Assembly (NCBI GenBank): GCA_965246845.1
Contig: CBDFFR010000008.1
Coordinates: 310,001 to 374,000, forward strand
DNA length: 64,000 nt
Direction of reading: 5' to 3'
Origin: JBBRMW01 sp965246845
Lineage (GTDB): Bacteria; Chloroflexota; Anaerolineae; Aggregatilineales; UBA2796
The first letter of the stretch is position 1. Every line of letters begins with the position of its first letter. The notes under the pieces are model-generated. The model saw only the letters and a program-made list of their open reading frames with translations. It had not been told where the DNA came from and made no database searches. Positions 1 through 7,102 of this stretch are shown piece after piece. Made by a program: the position numbers and the translations under genes.

Positions 1-127
1 TGTGTGCCTCGCTTGCGCCTGCCATCGCGTAAACCCTTCCATCAATGTATTCATGCTTCGTTGCGCTCGCGCGTTCGGCAGCGAGATACTCTTCCGGTGA
101 GATGGTCATCTGTGGTGCTGCGGACAT
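1..127 (-). CDS. Uma2 family (DUF820) endonuclease-like protein, N-terminus only
   Basis: Reverse-strand reading from the ATG at 125-127 gives a protein that begins MSAAPQMTISPEEYLAAERA and runs off the left edge of the window after about 42 residues. It is nearly identical to the N-terminus of the next gene (151-720), so the two are tandem paralogues on the same strand. A good ribosome-binding site (AAGGAGAG) precedes the start. Uma2 proteins have a PD-(D/E)XK nuclease-like fold and are often multicopy in Chloroflexota and Cyanobacteria; their cellular role is not settled. Only the N-terminus is present, so no catalytic residue can be checked. Confidence 0.8.
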   Translation of the reverse strand, partial: MSAAPQMTISPEEYLAAERASATKHEYIDGRVYAMAGASEAH

Positions 128-150
128 AATGCTCTCCTTATTCACCTGTA

Positions 151-720
151 TTATAAATCTACTTTTTGGTAAATATCGGCTACAGACAGCGTACAACCAA
201 TGGAAGTGAGTTCAATGGTTTGTTCGCCCTGCATTGTCAGCTTGAAGTCCCAAAGGCCATTCTCTCGACGCATACAATGGACAATCAACATTCGATCCTG
301 TGCGATGAGCAAATACTCTTGCAACGAAGGCAATGTTTGGTAGAACAAAAACTTTTCGCCTTTGTCATACGATGTGGTCGAGGGCGAAAGGACTTCTATG
401 ATCATTGCTGGGTTGAGTAGTGTGTCCCGCTGTACATCATCGAATTGTGGTTCGCTGCACAGGGCAATCACATCCGGGTAAACATATGCACCCATAGCAT
501 TGATTTTCACGCGCATATCATTCGTATATGCTTTGCAAGGACGGTTCCATAGTTGAGCGTAGAGAATTCCAGACAGGTTAAACACAATTTGGACGTGTTT
601 TTCGCTTGCACCTGCCATCGCGTAAACTCTTCCGTCAAAGTATTCATGCTTCGTCTCGCTCGCGCGTTCGGCGGCGAGATATTCTTCTGGTGAGATGTGC
701 ATACGTGGTGCGGTAGACAT
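151..720 (-). CDS. Uma2 family (DUF820) restriction-endonuclease-like protein
   Basis: A 189-residue protein of the usual Uma2 length. The family core is visible: the N-terminal PEEYLAAERA...KHEYFDGRVYAM segment, an acidic residue in YPDV (Asp83), and IIEVLSPST (Glu109) followed by YDKGEK (Lys120), matching the PD-(D/E)XK arrangement. It lies 23 bp upstream of a same-strand paralogue, consistent with tandem duplication. Whether it is an active nuclease cannot be told from sequence; members have been discussed as solo nucleases of selfish or regulatory type. The coding region is AT-richer than the transporter operon that follows. Confidence 0.85.
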   Translation of the reverse strand: MSTAPRMHISPEEYLAAERASETKHEYFDGRVYAMAGASEKHVQIVFNLSGILYAQLWNRPCKAYTNDMRVKINAMGAYVYPDVIALCSEPQFDDVQRDTLLNPAMIIEVLSPSTTSYDKGEKFLFYQTLPSLQEYLLIAQDRMLIVHCMRRENGLWDFKLTMQGEQTIELTSIGCTLSVADIYQKVDL

Positions 721-762
721 AGCGCGGTACTCCTATCCCTTTTGTTCATTTTAACGGATATT

Positions 763-792
763 TTGACAAGCACGCTGCATATGCGGTACTTT
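763..792 (+). promoter_or_regulatory. Possible promoter of the aap operon
   Basis: A perfect -35 hexamer TTGACA lies at 763-768. A weak -10 candidate TACTTT at 787-792 is 18 bp downstream, about 60 bp ahead of the chosen aapJ start. The -10 is a poor match, so this is a tentative call. Confidence 0.35.
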
Positions 793-853
793 GTTACGCA
801 TACTTAAAGTTTGTGCTTCCTTCACGCATTTGAACAAACAAGGACAAATACCT

Positions 854-1891
854 ATGCGTTCACGTCTTTTCGCATTGCTTCTCGCGGCGGCACTCGTTCT
901 CATGGCGGCTCCGCATACCGCGTCCGCGCAGGATAACGGCCTGCTCGCGAAGGTGAAAACACGCGGCAAACTGATTTGCGGCGTCAACAGCGGCTTGCAA
1001 GGGTTCGGCTACGTCGACTCCAAGACGAACAGCTACAGCGGCTTCGATGTCGATTTCTGCCGCGTCGTCGCGGCGGCGATCTTTGGGGATGCCACGAAGG
1101 TCGAATTCAAGCCCGTCGCCGCAGCGGACCGCTTCACGGCCATCGCTGCCGGGGAGATCGACGTCCTAATCCGCAACACGACCTACACCTTCGACCGCGA
1201 TACCAAGCAGGGCGCGGATTTCGGCCCGACCGTCTTCTTCGACGGCCAGACCGTCATGCTGCGCGGCGCGGACAAACTCGCCAAGCTCGCTGACCTCAAG
1301 GATTTGACGGTCTGCGCGATCAAGGGGACGACCACCGAACAGAACATCACCGACGCGATGAACGCGATCAGCACCAAGTTCAAGCTGGTCACCTTCGAGA
1401 ACATCGACCAGGTGATCGAGGCGTTCACGGCCAGCCGCTGCGATGCCGTCACGAGCGACCGCAGCCAGCTCACCAGCAAGCGCGCCGTCAGCAAGGAACC
1501 GGCGGCGTGGGTCATTTTCGATGAAAACCTGAGCAAGGAACCGCTCACCCCCGCCTACAAGCAGGGTGACGCGCAGTGGGGCGATGTCATCCGCTGGGCG
1601 ATCTACGCGACCATCGACGCGGAAGAACTCGGCCTGACGAGCAAGAACGTCGACCAGATGATGACCAGCACGACCAGCCCGGAAGCCAAGCGCTTGCTCG
1701 GCCTCGATGGTGAACTCTACAAGTCGCTCGGCCTCGATAAGACCTGGGCAGCGAGCATCATCAAGCAGGTCGGCAACTACGGGGAAATCTTCGAGAAGAA
1801 CCTCGGCGCGAACACGCCGTTCGGCCTCAAGCGCGGCCTCAACGACCTCTGGACGCGCGGCGGGCTACTCTACGCGCCACCGTATCGCTGA
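854..1891 (+). CDS. aapJ: Amino-acid ABC transporter substrate-binding protein (AapJ-like)
   Basis: Extracytoplasmic receptor of a general L-amino-acid (polar amino acid) ABC importer. The ATG at 854 is chosen over a longer reading because AAGGA sits just upstream and the product then begins with a clean Sec signal peptide (MRSRLFALLLAAALVLMAAP, likely cut after ASA at residue 25). The mature part shows the SBP_bac_3 pattern: KTRGKLICGVN, GFDVDFCRVVAAAIFGDA, DVLIRNTTYTFDRD, and a C-terminal QVGNYGEIFEKNLG typical of AapJ. There is no lipobox. It is the first gene of the aap operon, separated from the permeases by a hairpin and an inserted VOC gene. Confident family call; the exact amino-acid range is not readable. 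Confidence 0.93.
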   Translation: MRSRLFALLLAAALVLMAAPHTASAQDNGLLAKVKTRGKLICGVNSGLQGFGYVDSKTNSYSGFDVDFCRVVAAAIFGDATKVEFKPVAAADRFTAIAAGEIDVLIRNTTYTFDRDTKQGADFGPTVFFDGQTVMLRGADKLAKLADLKDLTVCAIKGTTTEQNITDAMNAISTKFKLVTFENIDQVIEAFTASRCDAVTSDRSQLTSKRAVSKEPAAWVIFDENLSKEPLTPAYKQGDAQWGDVIRWAIYATIDAEELGLTSKNVDQMMTSTTSPEAKRLLGLDGELYKSLGLDKTWAASIIKQVGNYGEIFEKNLGANTPFGLKRGLNDLWTRGGLLYAPPYR

Positions 1892-1903
1892 TCGATACCC
1901 GAC

Positions 1904-1933
1904 ACGGTGGGCGGCGTCACTGTCGCTCACCGT
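1904..1933 (+). other. Stem-loop behind aapJ
   Basis: The arms ACGGTGGGCG (1904-1913) and CGCTCACCGT (1924-1933) pair over ten positions with one G-U pair around a 10-nt loop. No T-run follows, so it is more likely a transcript-stabilising or processing hairpin than a terminator. Such hairpins are common behind binding-protein genes that must be expressed above their permeases. Confidence 0.5.
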
Positions 1934-1944
1934 ACTTCAATAAA

Positions 1945-2331
1945 ATGCACATCATAAATCTGGATCACCTTGTCCTTACTGTTCGGAACATCGACGCGAC
2001 ATGTTCCTTCTACAAGCGCGTCCTCGGTATGGAAGTCGAGACATTTGGCGCGGGTCGCAAAGCGCTCCGCTTCGGTAATCAAAAGATCAATTTACATGAA
2101 GCTGGAAAAGAATTCGAGCCGAAAGCAGAATATCCGTTGCCCGGCTCTGCGGATTTATGTTTCAGTACAAGTACGCCTATCAATGAAGTCGTGAAACATC
2201 TGGAATCGACTGGAACGGTAATTATCGAGGGACCTGTCGAGCGGACAGGCGCGAAGGGATCTATGCAATCCGTCTACGTGCGTGACCCGGACCTGAACCT
2301 GATTGAACTCTCAAATTATTACACCCCCTAG
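1945..2331 (+). CDS. VOC-superfamily protein, GLOD5-like
   Basis: A single-module vicinal-oxygen-chelate protein of 128 residues. It starts with LDHLVLTVRNID, contains KINLHEAGKEFEPKAEYPLP and PGSADLCFST, and ends DPDLNLIELSNYY. The expected metal ligands (His in LDHLVL, His in NLHEAG, Glu in LIELSN) are all there. This pattern matches the glyoxalase-domain-5 group; a substrate cannot be assigned. It sits between aapJ and aapQ, where the aap operon normally has no gene, and is visibly AT-richer than both neighbours. Its last 29 bases overlap the only open 5' extension of aapQ. This suggests a horizontally acquired insertion now co-transcribed with the transporter. Confidence 0.88.
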   Translation: MHIINLDHLVLTVRNIDATCSFYKRVLGMEVETFGAGRKALRFGNQKINLHEAGKEFEPKAEYPLPGSADLCFSTSTPINEVVKHLESTGTVIIEGPVERTGAKGSMQSVYVRDPDLNLIELSNYYTP

Positions 2332-3514
2332 CCCCGCCAGTCCCTTCGCTGTCCTGCGCGATGTGCGCGTTCTGCAAGTCATCGCGCAGATCGTATTCGT
2401 CGTCGTAATTCTGCTGATCATCACCATCCTCGTGAACAACGTCCTGATTGGGTTGCGCCGTGCGGGGTTGACGCCCGGCTTCGACTTTTTGAACCTGGGC
2501 AGTAGCTTCCAGATCGATGAAGGTCTGAGTTCCTCGCCGCACGTCAGTTCGGATACATTTCTGCACGCCTTCGGCGTCGGTCTGATCAATACATTGCGCG
2601 TGCTGGTCATTTGCCTTGTGGGGGCGTCGCTGCTCGGCCTGTTCGCCGGGGTCGCGCGGCTCTCCACGAACTGGCTGCTGCGCACACTCGCCCGCGCCTA
2701 CATCGAACTTTTCCAGAATACGCCGCTGCTGGTGCAGCTCATCTTCATCTATTACGGCGTCTTCGTGCGGCTGCCCATCGTGCGCGAGGCAACGGTTTTG
2801 CCCGGTCCGGTATTCATCAGCAACAAAGGGCTGGCGCTCCCTGCGCTGTGGGTGACGGCCAATACTGGCCCTTGGACGCTGATCATCGTCTTCGCGAGTA
2901 TTGCGGCGCTGGCCGTCTACCGCTCCCGTCGCCGCACGATGATTGAAAATGGGCAGGCCACACGTCCTCTCGAATGGGCGTTGCTTCTCTTTTTCGGCGT
3001 CGCGCTCCTCGCCACATTCATCCTCGGACCGTATATCGTGAGCCTGCCGGAGCGCGTCCCGCCGGAGCGCTTTCTGCGCTACAACGCCGACGCGGGCGTG
3101 ATCCTTTCGCCGGAATTCTTCGCAATCAGTCTCGGCTTGATCCTCTACACGGGCGCGTTCATCGCGGAGATCGTGCGCTCTGGCATTCAGTCCGTCCCAA
3201 ACGGGCAGTGGGAAGCCGCGCGCGCGATGGGGTTGAGCAATGGGCAAGCGTTGCGCCTCGTCATCCTGCCGCAGGCATTGCGCGTGATGTTCCCGCCGCT
3301 CACTAACCAGTATTCCGCGATGCTCAAGAACAGCGCGCTCGGCGCATACATCGGCTTCACGGATTTATTCGGTGTCGGTCGCACGATCCAGCTTCAATCC
3401 GGGCAGTCGATCCCGGTCACGCTGATCGTCATGGCGATTTACCTGATCCTGACGCTGATCATCGCCTATGTGATGAACACCCTCAACGCGCGCTTTCAAT
3501 TGCGGACGAGGTGA
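2303..3514 (+). CDS. aapQ: General L-amino-acid ABC transporter permease (AapQ-like)
   Basis: Inner-membrane permease of the polar-amino-acid importer, 403 residues as read from TTG. Family features are the N-terminal RRAGLTPGFDFLNLGSSF segment after the first membrane span, ELFQNTPLLVQLIFIYYGVF, and the ATPase-contact loop EAARAMGLSNGQALRLVILP. The reading frame enters through the end of the VOC gene (TTG at 2303, 29-nt overlap). A GTG at 2363 is the alternative start but would remove the residues before the first span. Translation is probably coupled to the VOC gene. The unusual 5' end suggests that the original aapQ start was replaced by the insertion. Confidence 0.88.
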   Translation: MNSQIITPPSPASPFAVLRDVRVLQVIAQIVFVVVILLIITILVNNVLIGLRRAGLTPGFDFLNLGSSFQIDEGLSSSPHVSSDTFLHAFGVGLINTLRVLVICLVGASLLGLFAGVARLSTNWLLRTLARAYIELFQNTPLLVQLIFIYYGVFVRLPIVREATVLPGPVFISNKGLALPALWVTANTGPWTLIIVFASIAALAVYRSRRRTMIENGQATRPLEWALLLFFGVALLATFILGPYIVSLPERVPPERFLRYNADAGVILSPEFFAISLGLILYTGAFIAEIVRSGIQSVPNGQWEAARAMGLSNGQALRLVILPQALRVMFPPLTNQYSAMLKNSALGAYIGFTDLFGVGRTIQLQSGQSIPVTLIVMAIYLILTLIIAYVMNTLNARFQLRTR

Positions 3515-3517
3515 CGG

Positions 3518-4861
3518 ATGGCCGCGACACCTGTAACCAAACTACCAATGCAGCGCCCCAAACTCGCGACGGGTCCACGCGCGTGGGCGCGCAACAACCT
3601 GTTCCGCACATGGTATGATACGCTTCTCACGCTCATTGTGGCGGCGCTTGCGCTCTCTGCGCTGCTCAGTTTCATTCAATGGTCCGTCACGGATGCGCGC
3701 TGGTCGGTCGTCACGGAGAACGTGAGTACGCTCATGCGCGGCATCTACCCGACCGATGCGCTCTGGCGTGTTACGGCGTCGGTACTGCTCGTCGTCGGAC
3801 TGGCGGGCGTCTCGTGGGGCGTGTGGGGCAAGCGCTTTCGCAGCATTGGGATTGCGCTTTTTGCGTTCGCGGTGCTGCTGCTCGTCGTGCCATCGATCCA
3901 GCGCGGAACCGACGCAGCGGGCAGCCTGAGCGGATATTTGAATACGCAATTCTTGCCGCTGCTGGATGTCATCCGCGACCCGCTGCTGATCCTGATCGCG
4001 CTGCTCGCGGTCGGCGCGCTGCTTGGGCGCGGCGTCGCGCGCGTCAATTACGTAATCAGTTCGCGGGCGCTGGTCGTCCTCTGGCTCGTCACGATCCCGC
4101 TGGTGCTGCTCCTTATACGCGGCCTGACGCCGAATACGCCCGTCCTGCCGCTGGTCCCGACCAGCTTATGGGGTGGTTTGCTGCTCACCTTTATGATGGC
4201 GTTCGTCGCGTCGGTGTTCTGCTTCCCATTGGGGATTCTGCTCGCGCTGGGGCGCATGTCCGGCGCGCACGCACGGCGCGGCGAAAAAGGTTTGCGCGGC
4301 TGGATTCGGTCGCAGGGCAAGTACCCGGTCGTCAAAATTTTCTGCACGATCTACATCGAATTCCTGCGCGGCGTACCGCTCTTGACGGTCCTCTTCACCG
4401 CAAATCTGCTGGTCGGCTTCGCGCTCGGCAGCACGGACATTGACTCTGTTGTGCGTGCGATGGTCGCGCTCACGCTCTTCGAGGCCGCCTACGTCGCGGA
4501 AATCGTGCGCGGTGGTCTGCAAGCGGTCCCGCCGGGGCAGGCCGAAGCCGCACGCGCGATGGGTCTCAATCCGTTTCAGGCGACATTGCTAATCACGCTC
4601 CCGCAAGCGCTGCGTGTGGTCATCCCATCGCTGGTCGGGCAGTTCATCACGCTCTTCAAAGATACCTCGCTGGTCGCGATTGTCGGCCTGCTAGACCTGA
4701 TCGGCATCGCGGAGAGCGTGCGCCAGAAGGCCGAATTTAGCGGCACGCAGCGCGAAATGTACGTCTTCGTCGCGGCGATTTACTTTGTCATCTGTTTCAC
4801 CATGTCGGTCGCGGCGCGCCAATTGGAGCGCAGCGGGTCCGGGAGAATAACCGCACGATGA
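3518..4861 (+). CDS. aapM: General L-amino-acid ABC transporter permease (AapM-like)
   Basis: Second inner-membrane permease, 447 residues. It starts three bases after aapQ and overlaps aapP by the ATGA at 4858-4861. The N-terminal half carries several membrane spans not needed for the core fold, typical of AapM/BztC. The C-terminal half has the canonical polar-amino-acid permease region: IEFLRGVPLLTVLFTANLL, EAAYVAEIVRGGLQAVPPGQ, the coupling loop AEAARAMGLNPFQATLLITL and LFKDTSLVAIVGLLDL. It forms a heterodimer with AapQ that is energised by AapP. No oddity apart from its neighbours. Confidence 0.92.
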   Translation: MAATPVTKLPMQRPKLATGPRAWARNNLFRTWYDTLLTLIVAALALSALLSFIQWSVTDARWSVVTENVSTLMRGIYPTDALWRVTASVLLVVGLAGVSWGVWGKRFRSIGIALFAFAVLLLVVPSIQRGTDAAGSLSGYLNTQFLPLLDVIRDPLLILIALLAVGALLGRGVARVNYVISSRALVVLWLVTIPLVLLLIRGLTPNTPVLPLVPTSLWGGLLLTFMMAFVASVFCFPLGILLALGRMSGAHARRGEKGLRGWIRSQGKYPVVKIFCTIYIEFLRGVPLLTVLFTANLLVGFALGSTDIDSVVRAMVALTLFEAAYVAEIVRGGLQAVPPGQAEAARAMGLNPFQATLLITLPQALRVVIPSLVGQFITLFKDTSLVAIVGLLDLIGIAESVRQKAEFSGTQREMYVFVAAIYFVICFTMSVAARQLERSGSGRITAR

Positions 4862-5613
4862 GCGACCAACACTACGACAAACCGATGATCATGGTCCGCG
4901 ACCTGAACAAGTGGTTCGGCGAATTTCATGTCCTCAAGGGCGTGAACCTGACCGTCCGCACGGGCGAGGTGATCGTGATCATCGGACCATCGGGTTCCGG
5001 CAAATCGACGTTCATCCGCACGATCAACCGTCTGGAAGAACACGATGGCGGCCAAATCGTCGTGGATGGGACCGAACTTACGCACGACGTCCGCAATATC
5101 GCGCGCATCCGGCAGGAAATCGGGATGGTTTTTCAGAGTTTCAACCTGTTTCCACACCTGACCGTCTTGCAGAACATCACGCTCGCGCCGAGCTGGGTCC
5201 GCCGCTGGCCGCGCCTCAAAGCCGAGAAGAAGGCAATGGAGCTATTGGAGCGCGTTCACATCCCGGAACAGGCGTATAAGTATCCGGGACAGCTTTCCGG
5301 CGGGCAGCAGCAGCGCGTGGCGATTGCGCGGGCGCTCGCGATGGAGCCGAAGGTGATGCTCTTCGATGAGCCGACCAGCGCGCTCGACCCGGAGATGATC
5401 AAGGAAGTCTTGGACGTGATGAAGGAACTCGCCGCCTCCGGCCTGACGATGCTCTGCGTCACGCACGAAATGGGCTTCGCGCGCGAGGTTGCGGACCGCG
5501 TGCTGTTCTTCGATAAAGGCGAGATCGTGGAAGAAGGTATGCCAGAAGTTTTCTTTGAAGCGCCCCGGAGCGAACGCGCGCGGCAGTTCCTCACACAGAT
5601 TTTGAAGCATTGA
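4858..5613 (+). CDS. aapP: Amino-acid ABC transporter ATP-binding protein (AapP-like)
   Basis: Cytoplasmic ATPase of the importer, 251 residues. Walker A GPSGSGKST is at residues 43-51, the signature LSGGQQQRVAIARAL follows, and Walker B with the D-loop reads VMLFDEPTSALDPE, followed by the switch histidine in CVTHEMGFA. Size and motifs are typical of the polar-amino-acid (GlnQ/AapP) family. The 4-bp overlap with aapM indicates translational coupling. It is the last gene of the operon; a dispersed palindrome at 5627 may act as the transcript end. Confidence 0.95.
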   Translation: MSDQHYDKPMIMVRDLNKWFGEFHVLKGVNLTVRTGEVIVIIGPSGSGKSTFIRTINRLEEHDGGQIVVDGTELTHDVRNIARIRQEIGMVFQSFNLFPHLTVLQNITLAPSWVRRWPRLKAEKKAMELLERVHIPEQAYKYPGQLSGGQQQRVAIARALAMEPKVMLFDEPTSALDPEMIKEVLDVMKELAASGLTMLCVTHEMGFAREVADRVLFFDKGEIVEEGMPEVFFEAPRSERARQFLTQILKH

Positions 5614-5626
5614 GTGGGCATTTGCA

Positions 5627-5648
5627 GGGGTCGCGGCTTGCCCGATCC
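5627..5648. repeat. Dispersed palindrome, type B (inverse orientation)
   Basis: GGGGTCGCGG-CTTG-CCCGATCC lies between the convergent aapP and hydrolase genes. It is the reverse-oriented form of the GGTCGGGCAAGCCGCGACCC family seen at several other gaps in this window. Its position suits a bidirectional transcript end. Confidence 0.6.
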
Positions 5649-5658
5649 ATTTTCAATT

Positions 5659-6402
5659 CTACGGCGTGATCGTCTTCAACAACTCCACCGTCGCCGCCGT
5701 AATTTGCGTGGCGGCCTGCTCGTGCGGAATAGTCGCCGGGTTATCGCCATCCTGCGGACCGTACCAGCCAAAATACGCATGGTCGCCGCCCTCGATAGTG
5801 ACGATGCGCGCGTCGGCGGGCAGCAGCTTTTGCGCATTCGCCGCGATGTCTTTCTTCACGAGGCCATCCAGCGACCCGAAAATCGACAACACCTTGATCG
5901 ACTTTTTGGAGAGGTCCGACGCAGAATAGCTCGCCCAGAAGACCAGTCCCTGCACCTTGTCCGATCCTGCGACATATTGCGCGGCCATACTCCCGCCGAG
6001 CGAATGCCCGCTAATCGCCCACGCCTTGATCGCGGGATTGGCTGTGATCACGCCATCCGCACGGTTGATTCCGAAAATCGCAAAGTTAATCGGCATCTTC
6101 ACGACGAACGCCGCGTAGCCCGCTTTTGCGATGTCACGCATGTACGGCGCATAAGCGGCGGGCAGCACGCGCGCCCCCGGATAGAAGATGAAGCCGACCG
6201 TCGGCGCGGCGGCCTTCGGCGTGAAGGTGATCAAGTCGGCGGCGTCCGTAATGCTCACGTCACCATCGCTCTGCATGGCGGCGACTGCTTCCGCGCTCGG
6301 TGGGTAGCCATTCGCACCCCACGCGGCGAATCCGATACTCGCAATAATCACGATCAGGACGATGCTCGCCCCGATCCGCAATAGCCAACGTCTGCGGCGC
6401 AT
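5659..6402 (-). CDS. Membrane-anchored alpha/beta hydrolase (dienelactone-hydrolase-like)
   Basis: A 247-residue protein with an N-terminal RRRR stretch followed by one hydrophobic span (residues about 8-30), so probably anchored with the enzyme domain outside. The nucleophile elbow GHSLGG is at 132-137 (Ser134). The other triad members are probably Asp179 (SIFGSLDGLV) and His208 (GGDHAYFGWYG). The architecture matches the Abhydrolase_5/YdeN-like group. The substrate is unknown. It stands alone on the minus strand, convergent with aapP. Confidence 0.82.
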   Translation of the reverse strand: MRRRRWLLRIGASIVLIVIIASIGFAAWGANGYPPSAEAVAAMQSDGDVSITDAADLITFTPKAAAPTVGFIFYPGARVLPAAYAPYMRDIAKAGYAAFVVKMPINFAIFGINRADGVITANPAIKAWAISGHSLGGSMAAQYVAGSDKVQGLVFWASYSASDLSKKSIKVLSIFGSLDGLVKKDIAANAQKLLPADARIVTIEGGDHAYFGWYGPQDGDNPATIPHEQAATQITAATVELLKTITP

Positions 6403-6442
6403 GTATGGTATCTCCTCGATGAAACTGCGTTGCTTCCCTAAA

Positions 6443-7102
6443 TTAACACAAACGCTTGCTCATCCGCACCACTAGAATCGCGGGCGCATCCCCCATTTTC
6501 GCGCCGCGCTCCTCTATCGCATCTAGCGTCAAGCCCGCCGCGCGCCCAATCCGCGCATACTCCGCAATGAGGTGAATATGATGTTCGACGGCGTAAGCGC
6601 GCCCGTCACTCCCGGTGAAGGTCCGTTGCGCACCGGACAGCGCGGCATAAGGATGAAAATCGCTGATCAGCGCCGTGCCGTCCACCTTGAGGACGCGCCC
6701 GATCTCGTGCAACGAACGCTCGAACGCAGGACCCGGCAAATGCCCGACCGCCAGCCCGCACAAAATCACATCGAAGCGATTGGCCGGGAATGGCAGCGCG
6801 TCCATGCTCGCGAGCGCAGCCGGGATAACGGCCCGGCGCAGCATATCCGCGCTGTTATCGATACCCACAACCGCTCCCGCGCCGAGTTCGCGCGCCAACC
6901 GTCCATAGCGTCCGCTCCCGCAGCCGAGGTCGAGGACCGTGCGCCCGTGCAGCGGCGGCAACAGGTCGCGCATCGTCGCCTCTTCCAGCCGCATGAAGGC
7001 GTTGTGCGCTTCCGGTGGATAGTTCGCCGCCCACAGGCGATAGGCGTCCAGCGGCGGCAGGATACGCGCGCGTTCTCTAATCAGGCGACGCAGGCGGTTC
7101 AA
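6443..7102 (-). CDS. Class I SAM-dependent methyltransferase
   Basis: The SAM-binding motif VLDLGCGSGRYGRLA and downstream elements (VVGIDNSADMLRRA, FDVILCGLAVGHLP, EIGRVLKVDGTALISD) identify a Methyltransf_11-type small-molecule or lipid methyltransferase. The substrate is not inferable. The start chosen is the TTG at 7102 that overlaps the stop of the helicase gene (TTGA) and lies directly behind GGAGG. The frame is open further upstream, but that extension lies wholly inside the helicase. The overlap implies coupling to the upstream gene. About 219 residues. Confidence 0.78.
   Translation of the reverse strand: MNRLRRLIRERARILPPLDAYRLWAANYPPEAHNAFMRLEEATMRDLLPPLHGRTVLDLGCGSGRYGRLARELGAGAVVGIDNSADMLRRAVIPAALASMDALPFPANRFDVILCGLAVGHLPGPAFERSLHEIGRVLKVDGTALISDFHPYAALSGAQRTFTGSDGRAYAVEHHIHLIAEYARIGRAAGLTLDAIEERGAKMGDAPAILVVRMSKRLC

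Noticed and set aside
2261..3247. A 328-codon minus-strand frame opposite aapQ
   Set aside because: Charged, low-complexity translation without motifs; aapQ on the other strand is a clear permease.
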